DNA of 64,000 nucleotides from Mesorhizobium sp. dw_380 (GTDB lineage: Bacteria; Pseudomonadota; Alphaproteobacteria; Rhizobiales; Rhizobiaceae). The DNA lies in NCBI RefSeq assembly GCF_018588885.1, contig NZ_JAFFIW010000003.1:186001-250000 (forward strand), read 5' to 3'. The first letter of the stretch is position 1, and each line of letters opens with the position of its first letter. This document shows positions 25,538 to 33,625 of the stretch, in pieces. The notes under the pieces are model-generated. The model searched no databases, had not been told where the DNA came from, and saw nothing but the letters and a program-made list of their open reading frames with translations. The position numbers and the translations under genes were made by a program.

Positions 25538-27081
25538 CCGGCGCGTCCGCGGCAGGTGCCACGCCGGTGGTCGCCAATCGCGGCGCCATCACCGCCTGCG
25601 TGATCCTGGCCGTCATCATGCAGGCGCTGGACACGACCATCGCCAATGTGGCGCTGCCCTATATCCAGGGCAGCGTTTCGGCGAGTGCCGACCAGATCAA
25701 CTGGGTGCTGACCTCCTACATCGTCGCGGCCGCGGTCATGACGCCGCCCTCGGGCTATCTTGCCAACCGTTTCGGTCGCAAGCGCATCCTGTTGACCTCG
25801 ATCACCGGCTTCGTGGTCGCCTCGGTGCTGTGCGGCTTCGCGCAGTCGCTGCCGCAGATCGTCGGCTTCCGCCTGCTGCAAGGCTTGTTCGGCGCGGCGC
25901 TGGTGCCGCTGTCGCAGAGCATCCTGCTCGACATCTATAGTGTCGAAGAACGCGGCTCGGCCATGGCCCTGTTCGGCGTTTCGGTGATGGTCGGGCCGGT
26001 GCTGGGTCCGGTCATCGGCGGCTGGCTGACCGAAAATGTCAGCTGGCGCTGGGTGTTCTACATCAACGTTCCGATCGGCGCGCTGGCTTTCGCCGGCGTG
26101 TGGATGTTCGTCCAGGAGACGAAGACGGACATGAAGGCGAGGCTCGACTGGCTGGGCTTCGGCATGCTCAGCATCACCATCGCGGCCCTGCAGATGTTCC
26201 TCGACCGCGGCGAGCAGCTCAACTGGTTCTCGTCATCCGAGATCATCGTCGAGGCGCTGATCTGCGCGTCGGCCTTCTACATCTTCCTGGTCCACACCTT
26301 CACCGCCCGCAACACCTTCGTCAATCCGCGGCTGTTCCTCGACAGGAATTTCGCGGTCGGCATGATCTTCATCTTCATCATCGGCATCACTTATCTCGCC
26401 TCGCTGGCGCTGATGACGCCCTATCTGCAGACGCTGATGGGCTATCCGGTGGTGACGGCCGGCATCGTCATGGGCCCGCGCGGCCTCGGCACCATGGCGT
26501 GCATGTTCCTGGTCGGCAGGCTGATCGGCAAGGTGGATACACGCTGGCTGCTCCTGACCGGCCTGCTGATCACCGCCTGGGCGATGTACGACATGACCGG
26601 CTGGACGCCCGACGTCTCGCAATGGACGATCATCAGCACCGGCTTCATCCAGGGCGCGGGGCTCGGCTTCCTGTTCGTGCCGCTGACCACCATCACCTTC
26701 GCCACGCTGGCGCCGGAGCGGCGCGCGGAAGGCACCGGGCTTTACAATCTGTCGCGAAACATCGGCTCCAGCGTCGGCATCTCGGTGGTCACCGCGCTGC
26801 TGACGCAGAACGTGCAGATCAACCATGCCAACATCGCCACCTATGTGACGCCCTTCGACCAGGCGTTCGGCAATCCGGCGATCGCGCGGGCGATGAACCC
26901 TTACACCGCCGCCGGCCGCGCAGCACTTGACGGCGTGGTGACGCTGCAGGCGACTGTTATCAGCTACATGGACGACTTCAAGCTGATGATGATCCTGTCG
27001 CTGGCCGCCATCCCGCTGGTGCTCCTGCTGCGCAAGCCCGGAACACCGGCCAAGGTCGACCACAGCGCCGTGATGGAGTGA
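25534..27081 (+). CDS. DHA2-family MFS drug exporter (EmrB-like), second system
   Basis: A 515-aa inner-membrane exporter with about 14 predicted helices. It has LDTTIANVALPYIQG in TM1, PPSGYLANRFGRKR (motif A), LLQGLFGAALVPLSQ, and VGPVLGPVIGGWL (motif C). ATG 25534 overlaps the adaptor's stop (ATGA). With the adaptor it forms a tripartite pump with an outer-membrane channel encoded elsewhere. With its MarR-like gene damaged, expression may be constitutive or under another factor. A large hairpin at 27149 may end the transcript. The substrate is unknown. Confidence 0.92.
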   Translation: MTGASAAGATPVVANRGAITACVILAVIMQALDTTIANVALPYIQGSVSASADQINWVLTSYIVAAAVMTPPSGYLANRFGRKRILLTSITGFVVASVLCGFAQSLPQIVGFRLLQGLFGAALVPLSQSILLDIYSVEERGSAMALFGVSVMVGPVLGPVIGGWLTENVSWRWVFYINVPIGALAFAGVWMFVQETKTDMKARLDWLGFGMLSITIAALQMFLDRGEQLNWFSSSEIIVEALICASAFYIFLVHTFTARNTFVNPRLFLDRNFAVGMIFIFIIGITYLASLALMTPYLQTLMGYPVVTAGIVMGPRGLGTMACMFLVGRLIGKVDTRWLLLTGLLITAWAMYDMTGWTPDVSQWTIISTGFIQGAGLGFLFVPLTTITFATLAPERRAEGTGLYNLSRNIGSSVGISVVTALLTQNVQINHANIATYVTPFDQAFGNPAIARAMNPYTAAGRAALDGVVTLQATVISYMDDFKLMMILSLAAIPLVLLLRKPGTPAKVDHSAVME

Positions 27082-27148
27082 TGTGCTGGAAGCGGTCGAA
27101 GCTCCACCGCTGAAGCCCCAGCCGTTCTCACAGGTGGGAAAAGAGAGA

Positions 27149-27180
27149 CCGGGGTCCTGTGAGGGACTACAGGACCCCGG
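27149..27180 (+). terminator. 12-bp-arm hairpin after the second pump operon
   Basis: Perfect arms CCGGGGTCCTGT (27149-27160) and ACAGGACCCCGG (27169-27180) with an 8-base loop. No T-run follows, so it may stabilise mRNA ends or act with Rho rather than end transcription alone. Confidence 0.55.
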
Positions 27181-27289
27181 CCTCGCCGATGCGGCTTCCC
27201 CAGGAAACACGGCACCTCGTCACGAGGCTGGGATGGCAGACCGAGAAAGCCCCAACGGATTTGCCTTGATCCCCTTTTGCCGGAAGCCG

Positions 27290-27850
27290 TTACTTCGGCA
27301 ACAGCACCTTGTTGACGACGTGGATGACGCCGTTGGACTGATTGACGTCGCCGATGGTCACCTTCGCCTCGCCGCCGGACTCGTCCATGATGTAGAGCTT
27401 GCCTTGCTTGACCTCGGCGGTGAGCATGTCGCCCGAGACGGTCTTCATCTCATACTTGCCGCCCATCGCCTTGGCCTTGGCCATCATGTCCTTGCCGGAG
27501 ATCTTGCCGGCCACGACATGCGCGGTCAGCACCTTGGTGAGCTGGTCCTTGCTCTCTGGCTTCAGCAGCGTGTCCACCGTGCCGGCCGGCAGTGCGGCGA
27601 AGGCTTCGTTGGTCGGCGCAAAGACGGTGAAGGGGCCGGCGCCCTGCAACGTGTCGACCAGGCCGGCCGCCTTGACGGCGGCGACCAGCGTCGTGTGGTC
27701 CTTCGAGTTGACGGCGTTTTCGACGATGTTCTTGGTGGCGTACATCGGCGCGCCGCCGACAGTCGGGTTCTTGGCATAGGCGGGAGCGGCAATCGCCGCG
27801 CCGGCGACGAGTGCGGAAATGGCGATAGTCGTGAATGACGGCAAGCGCAT
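27290..27850 (-). CDS. Secreted fasciclin (FAS1) domain protein
   Basis: A 186-aa exported protein: signal peptide (about residues 1-24, AAPAYA-K) and one FAS1 domain with the H1 block (FTVFAPTNEAFAALP) and the H2-type end block (NGVIHVVNKVLLPK). FAS1 proteins in rhizobia have been linked to surface adhesion and symbiosis in some strains; here the role is unknown. Start: ATG 27848-27850, with GAGGAAG upstream. The remnant at 17312 shows that a second fasciclin gene once existed in this region beside an ECF sigma pair, so this copy may now serve that regulon. Confidence 0.88.
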   Translation of the reverse strand: MRLPSFTTIAISALVAGAAIAAPAYAKNPTVGGAPMYATKNIVENAVNSKDHTTLVAAVKAAGLVDTLQGAGPFTVFAPTNEAFAALPAGTVDTLLKPESKDQLTKVLTAHVVAGKISGKDMMAKAKAMGGKYEMKTVSGDMLTAEVKQGKLYIMDESGGEAKVTIGDVNQSNGVIHVVNKVLLPK

Positions 27851-27974
27851 GTGGTCTTCCTCCGGGTGAGGGCTGATCGGAATTGATAGCCTTTGGAAAT
27901 GCACACGCAGTCACGCCTCGCGACCGCTTGCAGTTTCGCCGATCACAGGAACGTGAACGGAAACTTGTCCAAAG

Positions 27975-28001
27975 AAAAAGCCCGGGCGAACCGGGCTTTT
28001 T
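27975..28001. terminator. Bidirectional-looking intrinsic terminator after yidC
   Basis: Perfect 11-bp arms AAAAAGCCCGG / CCGGGCTTTTT with loop GCGAA. A-run on one side and T-run on the other. It lies 17 bp beyond the yidC stop and ends the rpmH-rnpA-yidC operon. Confidence 0.88.
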
Positions 28002-28017
28002 CGAGAAGAGAGCGCTT

Positions 28018-29829
28018 CTATTCCGCTGGCGACGGTTTCTTTCGAAACAGTGCGACCAGATTGTCCCACAGCTCGATCTTGGCGCCCTGGCGCTTCATGA
28101 TGACGCCCTGCTGGAGGATCGACAGAGTGTTGTTCCAGGCCCAGTAGATGACGAGGCCGGCCGGGAAACCCGCCATCATGAAGGTGAAGATGACCGGCAT
28201 CCAGGTGAAGATCGCGGCCTGCGTCGGGTCCGGCGGCGTCGGGTTCATGCGCATCTGCAGGAACATGGTGACGCCCATGATCAGCGGCCAGACGCCGATC
28301 ATCAGCATGTGCGGCAGAGTGACCGGAACGAGGCCGAACAGGTTGAAGATCGAGGTCGGGTCGGGCGCGGCCAGATCCTGGATCCAGCCGAAGAACGGCG
28401 CATGCCGCATCTCGATGGTGATGTAGAGCACCTTGTAGAGCGAGAAAAAGACCGGGATCTGCAGCGCTACCGGCCAGCAGCCGGCAAGCGGATTGATCTT
28501 CTCAGTCTTGTAGAGCTCCATCATCGCCTGCTGCTGCTTCATCTTGTCATCCGCATATTTCTCGCGGATTTCGAGCATCTTGGGCTGCACCTTCTTCATG
28601 TTCGCCATCGACGCGTAGGACTTGTTGGCGAGCGGGAAGAAGATGGCCTTGACGATGACGGTGGTGGCCAGGATCGCCAGGCCGAAATTGCCGAGGAATT
28701 TGTAGAGCGTGTCGATCAGCCAGAACATCGGCTTGGTGATGAAGTGGAACCAGCCCCAGTCGATCAGCAGGTCGAACCGCTTGATGTGGCGGTCTTCGGC
28801 ATAGGCGTTGATCTTGGCGACTTCCTTGGCGCCGGCGAAGACCTCGGTCTCGACAGTCGCCGACTGGCCGGCCTCGACATTGATCGCGTCGGTCAGGAAG
28901 TCGGACTGGTAGCGGTGGCGGCCGTCCTCGAAATAGGCGTAGCGCGGCTGGAACGGCTGCTTCTCGGTCGGCACCAGCGTCACCGCCCAGTATTTGTCGG
29001 TGATGCCGAGCCAGCCGTCGGTCGACTTGCCCGGCTGGTACTGCTTGTCCTTCTCGACGGACGCGTATTTGTGCTCCTGCAGGCCTTCCGTACCGGTGAA
29101 GCCGATCAGGCCCTCGTGCAGCACATAGGTGCTGGCGACGGCCGGCTTGTCGTAGCGGGTGACACGGCCGTAATTGAACAGCGACACCGCGCTTGAGCCG
29201 GAATTCTGCACCGTGTCGGAGACCGTGAACATATAATTGGCGTCGACGGAGAAGGTGCGCTTGAAGGTCAGGCCCTTGTCGTTGGTGTAGGTGAGCGTCA
29301 CCGGCGTCGACGGGGTCAGCGTCGGATTGCCTTCCACGCTCCACACCGTTTCCGCACCCGGCACAGTGCCGGTCTTGTCGTTGCCGACGAAGCCGATCTC
29401 GGCGAAGTAGCCGGTGGGCAGCGCCTGCGGGTTGAGCAGTCCGATCTCGGGCGAATTCTTGTCGACGGTTTCGGTGTAGTGCTTGAGCTTGAGGTCGTCG
29501 AGGCGCGCGCCGGTCAGGTTGATCGACCCTTCGAGGCTCGGCGTGTCGATCTTGACGCGCTTCGAAGCGGCAAGCGCCTGATCACGGCTGGCCGCGGTGA
29601 CGGTGTCGCCGCCGGGCGCGTTGGGAATGGTGCCCGGCGCCGGAGCCGGTGTTGCAGCACCCGGATTGGCCGCCTCGGCCGTCTTTTTCTGCTCCTCCAC
29701 GCGCTGCTGCTCGACCTTGGCGGCCTCACGCTGCTGCTCGACGCGCGGGTTCATGTAGAAAACCTGCCACAAGGTCAGGATCAGCACCGACAGCGCGATG
29801 GTGATGAAGAAGTTCCGGTTGTTTTCCAT
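28018..29829 (-). CDS. yidC: Membrane protein insertase YidC
   Basis: A 603-aa inner-membrane insertase that places proteins in the membrane alone or with SecYEG. The N-terminal helix (about residues 7-26) is followed by a Pro/Ala-rich linker, the large periplasmic beta-sandwich domain (about 90-360) and the conserved five-helix 60KD_IMP core (about 370-590: GLAILATTVIVKAIFFPL, PLAGCWPVALQIPVFFSLY, WMPVIFTFMM). Length and layout are normal for Gram-negative YidC. Start: ATG 29829, 14 bp after rnpA. It is the last gene of the rpmH operon, ending at a strong terminator. The usual next gene, engB, has been displaced. Confidence 0.96.
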   Translation of the reverse strand: MENNRNFFITIALSVLILTLWQVFYMNPRVEQQREAAKVEQQRVEEQKKTAEAANPGAATPAPAPGTIPNAPGGDTVTAASRDQALAASKRVKIDTPSLEGSINLTGARLDDLKLKHYTETVDKNSPEIGLLNPQALPTGYFAEIGFVGNDKTGTVPGAETVWSVEGNPTLTPSTPVTLTYTNDKGLTFKRTFSVDANYMFTVSDTVQNSGSSAVSLFNYGRVTRYDKPAVASTYVLHEGLIGFTGTEGLQEHKYASVEKDKQYQPGKSTDGWLGITDKYWAVTLVPTEKQPFQPRYAYFEDGRHRYQSDFLTDAINVEAGQSATVETEVFAGAKEVAKINAYAEDRHIKRFDLLIDWGWFHFITKPMFWLIDTLYKFLGNFGLAILATTVIVKAIFFPLANKSYASMANMKKVQPKMLEIREKYADDKMKQQQAMMELYKTEKINPLAGCWPVALQIPVFFSLYKVLYITIEMRHAPFFGWIQDLAAPDPTSIFNLFGLVPVTLPHMLMIGVWPLIMGVTMFLQMRMNPTPPDPTQAAIFTWMPVIFTFMMAGFPAGLVIYWAWNNTLSILQQGVIMKRQGAKIELWDNLVALFRKKPSPAE

Positions 29830-29843
29830 CGAGAGCCCTTGGC

Positions 29844-30197
29844 CTATCGTGTTCCGCGAAGTCGGCGGGAGAGTTCGGCCTTCAACTGGCCGAAAGGCGC
29901 GCGCAGCGCGTCATCGCGCCCGACGATGACATAATCATTGCCGGGCTTCATGTCATCGGCCGCATGGACGCGGACGGCTTCTTTCAGCCGCCGCCTGACG
30001 CGGTTGCGCACAACGGCGTTGCCGACCTTCTTGGTGACGGTGTAACCGACGCGCGGTATCCCGCCGTCGCCGCGGTCGAGGACCTCGACGAGGAAAAACC
30101 GTCCGCGTCGCTTTTCACCACGACGGACGGCCAGGAATTCCGCGCGCTTCAGAAGCCGCTTGGGATTTTGCCCCACTGGCTTGCCGGTTGCGGGCAA
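29844..30197 (-). CDS. rnpA: Ribonuclease P protein component
   Basis: A 117-aa basic protein subunit of RNase P, which trims the 5' leader from tRNA precursors. It shows [14 protein letters not shown] at the start of the fold, [26 protein letters not shown] (the RNR signature region) and a C-terminal [12 protein letters not shown]. No ATG precedes the conserved part closely; I chose the TTG at 30195-30197, 15 bp from the rpmH stop, and a GTG slightly downstream is possible. Part of the rpmH-rnpA-yidC operon. Confidence 0.9.
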   Translation of the reverse strand: MPATGKPVGQNPKRLLKRAEFLAVRRGEKRRGRFFLVEVLDRGDGGIPRVGYTVTKKVGNAVVRNRVRRRLKEAVRVHAADDMKPGNDYVIVGRDDALRAPFGQLKAELSRRLRGTR

Positions 30198-30211
30198 CGA
30201 TCTCGTCTCGC

Positions 30212-30346
30212 TTAGGCGCTCAGCCGCTTGCGGCCGCGATTGCGGCGAGCTGCGACGACGCCACGACCACCCTTGGTGGCCATGCGGGCACGGAAGCCAT
30301 GCCGGCGTTTGCGGACGAGTTTGGACGGTTGGTATGTACGCTTCAT
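30212..30346 (-). CDS. rpmH: 50S ribosomal protein L34
   Basis: A 44-aa, very basic ribosomal protein: [20 protein letters not shown] at the N-terminus, [18 protein letters not shown] at the C-terminus, exactly the L34 pattern and length. ATG 30344-30346. First gene of the rpmH-rnpA-yidC operon, with a clear sigma70-type promoter about 120 bp upstream. Confidence 0.97.
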   Translation of the reverse strand: MKRTYQPSKLVRKRRHGFRARMATKGGRGVVAARRNRGRKRLSA

Positions 30347-30467
30347 TTGTTTTAATACCGCGGGGTGCGGCCCTTCTTGATTCTGTCACTTTGTAACAGG
30401 AGCTTTGCCGGGCCGGCTTTGGCGCGATCGAAACCGCGCCGGGACGAATGGCCCGAGCGTGAGCGGG

Positions 30468-30496
30468 CTTATAGAAAGAAGGGTTTTGGAAGTCAA
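30468..30496 (-). promoter_or_regulatory. Predicted sigma70 promoter of the rpmH operon
   Basis: On the minus strand TTGACT (30496-30491), a 17-bp spacer and TATAAG (30473-30468). The predicted start is near 30461, giving a leader of about 115 nt before rpmH. Confidence 0.7.
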
Positions 30497-30579
30497 TCCG
30501 GCCGTGTCGCGGCAGGGACGTGCACCTTTTGGCGCCAATTGTGTCTGAGACCAAGGATGAAATTGGCAAAAAAGCCGTA

Positions 30580-30599
30580 ATCGCCTAATCTTGGGCGAT
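30580..30599. promoter_or_regulatory. Dyad upstream of the sensor kinase gene
   Basis: ATCGCC-N8-GGCGAT, 25 bp before the kinase start codon. It could be a regulator site or a leader hairpin; no partner protein is suggested by the sequence. Confidence 0.3.
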
Positions 30600-30624
30600 C
30601 AAGTGATTGTGAAGATCGAGTCGC

Positions 30625-32112
30625 ATGAGCGAAGCCAACCAAGCCGGGGAAGGTAACGGAACGGCGCCAGCCGTCGTCCGCACCGTACCCCTGTCGCGCG
30701 GACTGTCGACAAAGCTGCTGCTGTTGACCATCGTTTTCGTGCTTTTGGCCGAAGTGCTCATCTTCCTGCCCTGGATCGCCAGCTACCGGCTGAGCTGGCT
30801 CAAGGAGCGGCTGAGCACGGCCGCCGCCGTGTCGATCGTGCTGGTGCAGGGCGAGCCGACCTCCTTGTCGCGCACCGCCCAGAACGACGTGCTGATGGCA
30901 ATCGGCGCCAAGGCGATCGCGGTGCGCGATGGCGGCGTGTCGCGGCTTCTGGTGGTGGCGGACATGCCGCCGCAGGTCGACGAGCACATCGACCTCGCCA
31001 GCGTCGGCATGATCAAGGGGATGACCGGCGCGCTGGACACGCTGTTCTTCGGCGGTGACCGGATGCTGCGCGTCTTCGGGCCGGTCGGCGACAGCGACAA
31101 GGAATTCGAGCTGATCATGCCGGATTACTCCCTGCGCAAGGCCATGCTCATCTATTCGCGCAACGTCGCCTTCGTCTCGCTGCTGATCTCGCTGTTCACG
31201 GCCATGCTGGTCTATGCCGCGATCGACCTGATCATGATCGGGCCGATCCGCACGATGACGCGCTCGATGCTGTCCTTCTCCGAAGCCCCCGACGATCCAA
31301 GTCGCATCATCCATCCCGCCGCCCGCGCCGATGAGATCGGCGTTGCCGAACGCGAGCTGTCGCAGATGCAGGAGCGGCTGCAAAAGATGCTCTCCGAGCA
31401 GAAACACCTTGCCGACCTCGGCCTGGCCGTCTCGAAGATCAACCACGACATGCGCAACATCCTGGCATCGGCGCAGCTGATTTCGGACCGCCTGCGTCTG
31501 GTTAAAGACCCGACCGTGCAGGCCTTCGCGCCGAAGCTGCTGCGTGCGCTCGACCGGGCCGTCTCGTATTCGGAAGGCGTACTGGCCTATGGCCGCACGC
31601 AGGAGCCGCCGCCTTCGCGCCGCAGGGTGCGGCTGCGCCAGCTGGTCGAGGACGTGCACGGCCTGCTCGACATCGAGGAGGGCATCGAGTTCATCAACGC
31701 CGTCGAGGCGGCTTTCGAGGTGGACGCCGATTCCGACCAGCTGTTCCGGGTGCTCACCAATCTGTGCCGCAACTCGGTGCAGGCGATGGCGGCCGACACC
31801 GAGAGCGCCGTGGTGCGGCGGCTGGCGGTATCTGCGGAACGCATGGGCAGCGTCAGCCGCATCGCCGTCACCGACACCGGCCCCGGCCTGCCGGCGAAAG
31901 CGCGCGAGAACCTGTTTGCGGCATTCCGCGGCTCGGCGCGCAGCGGCGGCACCGGCCTTGGCCTGGCGATCGCGCACGAACTGATCCGCGCGCATGGCGG
32001 CTCGGTGGAACTGGTCGAGTCGATTGGCGGGCGCACCACCTTCGCCGTCACCATCCCCGACCAGCCGGTGCGGCTCGACCAGGCCCGCGGCAGCCTGCGC
32101 CGCCCGGCGTGA
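30625..32112 (+). CDS. Orphan sensor histidine kinase
   Basis: A 495-aa inner-membrane kinase. Transmembrane helix 1 is at about residues 29-50, a periplasmic sensor region of about 125 residues follows, and helix 2 is at about 175-202. Then come a HAMP-like linker (IGPIRTMTRSM), the H-box KINHDMRN with the phosphoacceptor His274, an N-box (LTNLCRNSVQAM), DTGPGLP and GGTGLGLAIAHEL. All catalytic motifs are intact. No response regulator gene adjoins it: rpmH diverges on one side and a tRNA follows on the other. The input domain matches no family I can name. Start: ATG 30625. Confidence 0.88.
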   Translation: MSEANQAGEGNGTAPAVVRTVPLSRGLSTKLLLLTIVFVLLAEVLIFLPWIASYRLSWLKERLSTAAAVSIVLVQGEPTSLSRTAQNDVLMAIGAKAIAVRDGGVSRLLVVADMPPQVDEHIDLASVGMIKGMTGALDTLFFGGDRMLRVFGPVGDSDKEFELIMPDYSLRKAMLIYSRNVAFVSLLISLFTAMLVYAAIDLIMIGPIRTMTRSMLSFSEAPDDPSRIIHPAARADEIGVAERELSQMQERLQKMLSEQKHLADLGLAVSKINHDMRNILASAQLISDRLRLVKDPTVQAFAPKLLRALDRAVSYSEGVLAYGRTQEPPPSRRRVRLRQLVEDVHGLLDIEEGIEFINAVEAAFEVDADSDQLFRVLTNLCRNSVQAMAADTESAVVRRLAVSAERMGSVSRIAVTDTGPGLPAKARENLFAAFRGSARSGGTGLGLAIAHELIRAHGGSVELVESIGGRTTFAVTIPDQPVRLDQARGSLRRPA

Positions 32113-32296
32113 TGGCTCGGGCTCGGCGACTGTTTCGAAGCGCCTGGATCGGACTCTTCTCGCCGGATGACAGGCCTGCGACAAAACTTTTGCCGGAGCG
32201 ACTTGCTTTTCGCAAATTCAGTCGGTAGGGAACTGCACACATCGCGGCCGGTCCTCAGGATCGGATCGCAGGGCCGTTGAAAACACGGCCTGATGC

Positions 32297-32373
32297 GCGC
32301 CCGTAGCTCAGCTGGATAGAGCACCAGACTACGAATCTGGGGGTCAGGAGTTCGAATCTCTTCGGGCGCGCCA
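32297..32373 (+). tRNA. tRNA-Arg (anticodon ACG)
   Basis: A 77-nt tRNA with encoded CCA (32371-32373). Acceptor arms GCGCCCG (32297-32303) and CGGGCGC (32363-32369) pair fully. The D-arm has AGCTCAGCTGGATAGAGC. The anticodon stem CCAGA/TCTGG holds the loop CTACGAA, giving ACG, which reads CGU/CGC/CGA when the A is modified to inosine. The T-loop is TTCGAAT. Confidence 0.96.
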
Positions 32374-32424
32374 TTCTCTCCGTTGTATGCCTCGTTTCGC
32401 GACTTGATCGGCTGCGCCAGGATT

Positions 32425-33603
32425 TCAATTCGTCTGCGGTTCCGTTCTTGCCCGTGCGAGCAGCAGACGTTCGAATCCCCACAGAAGCGCCGGACAGGCC
32501 AGAAGAGCGGCCGCGCCGAGGCCGAGAGCCGCGCCGGCGCTGCCTGCCCAAAGAGCAAGCTTACCGCCGAGCCAGGGAGCGGCCAGCATAGTCGCATAAT
32601 AGACTGTATAAAAGAGACCCATTCCCAGCGCACGAGTCGCCGGCGCCAGTGCTTGCGCCGGCAGGCTCATGATCGCTCCGGCCGGGAGTCCGCAGATCAG
32701 TCCCAGCACAAAGACGGTGGGCAGTACCGGCGCACCGCGCCACAGCAGCAGGACCAGTGCCGCGAAAGCCAGGGTGCTTGCCGCCAGTATGGCGTTGCGG
32801 CTCCCGGTGCGGTCCGCGAGGTATCCTCCGAACGGAACGGACAGGGCTGCGAGCCACAGCACTATGCTGACGGCGGAGCCAGCGGCGGCGGTCGACCAGC
32901 CGTGCTCGACCAGCATCGACGGCCCGAAGCTGAAAATCATGGCGAAGCCGACATTGTAGAGGGACCAGATCAAGCCTGCGAGCAGTACCGCCCAGAGGGC
33001 CGGCTTCGCAAGTCGCACGCCTTTCGCCGAAACCGAAGCGAGGGCCAGTCCGGGTGGCCGATAGAGAAACCCCACCAACGCGAGAGCCGAGGTGATGAGG
33101 GCCATCACCGCGATCTGCGCCCCCGATATGCCAAATTCCGCCTGGATCAGCGGCAGTATGACGAGCGCAAGGGCGATGCCCAAGGGCCATGAGTTAATGA
33201 AGATTGCCATTGCGGTGGCGATTTGCCGGCCCGAGAACCAGTCAACGACCATCTTGGTCATCAGCACATTCAGCAGCACGCCTCCCAGGCCGGAGATGAG
33301 CCGGCCCGCGACCTGCACGCTCCATGAAGTTGAGGCGTAGAGCAGGAGTTCCCCTGCCAGCATCAGGACCAGCCCGGCAAGCACCGTCGCCTTATCGCCG
33401 AAGCGCTGGGCGATTGCGCCGCCGGGAAGCGCAACCGCAACGCCTGGCGCGAAATACAAGCCGATGAGGACGCCGATGTCGGCGAGGTTCGCGTTCAGCG
33501 CCTTACCCAATTCCGGCGCAACGGCGGCAACGCCCTGGAACTGCACCGCCATCGCCGCGCGGGCGACGAATAGTACAGCAAGGATCATCCAGCGACTGCG
33601 CAC
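32425..33603 (-). CDS. Major facilitator superfamily transporter (CynX/NimT-like)
   Basis: A 392-aa inner-membrane transporter with about 12 helices. Features include GVLIGLYFAPGVAVALPGGAIAQRFGDK (TM2 and motif A), GLGGVLLNVLMTKMVVDWF, and a repeat of motif A in GGYLADRTGSR. This pattern fits the cyanate/nitroimidazole (CynX/NimT) and related anion:cation subgroups; the substrate is unknown. It begins at GTG 33601-33603 with GGGGGGA upstream, 22 bp after the flavin oxidase gene on the same strand, so the two form an operon. The transporter may export or import the oxidase's substrate or product. Confidence 0.85.
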   Translation of the reverse strand: MRSRWMILAVLFVARAAMAVQFQGVAAVAPELGKALNANLADIGVLIGLYFAPGVAVALPGGAIAQRFGDKATVLAGLVLMLAGELLLYASTSWSVQVAGRLISGLGGVLLNVLMTKMVVDWFSGRQIATAMAIFINSWPLGIALALVILPLIQAEFGISGAQIAVMALITSALALVGFLYRPPGLALASVSAKGVRLAKPALWAVLLAGLIWSLYNVGFAMIFSFGPSMLVEHGWSTAAAGSAVSIVLWLAALSVPFGGYLADRTGSRNAILAASTLAFAALVLLLWRGAPVLPTVFVLGLICGLPAGAIMSLPAQALAPATRALGMGLFYTVYYATMLAAPWLGGKLALWAGSAGAALGLGAAALLACPALLWGFERLLLARARTEPQTN

Positions 33604-33625
33604 GGTCCCCCCTAGGAATCCCGAA

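Noticed and set aside
30212..30624. Chromosome origin next to rpmH
   Set aside because: rpmH lies beside dnaA/oriC in many bacteria, but no dnaA gene or DnaA-box cluster is visible here, and rhizobial origins are usually near hemE.
30493..32184. A 563-codon open frame opposite the sensor kinase
   Set aside because: The kinase on the plus strand has all catalytic motifs; the antisense frame has shadow-type composition only.
32355..32480. GTTCGAATC at 32468-32476 as a duplicated tRNA attachment site
   Set aside because: Only nine bases match the tRNA T-loop, the copy lies inside the MFS coding sequence, and no integrase gene is near.
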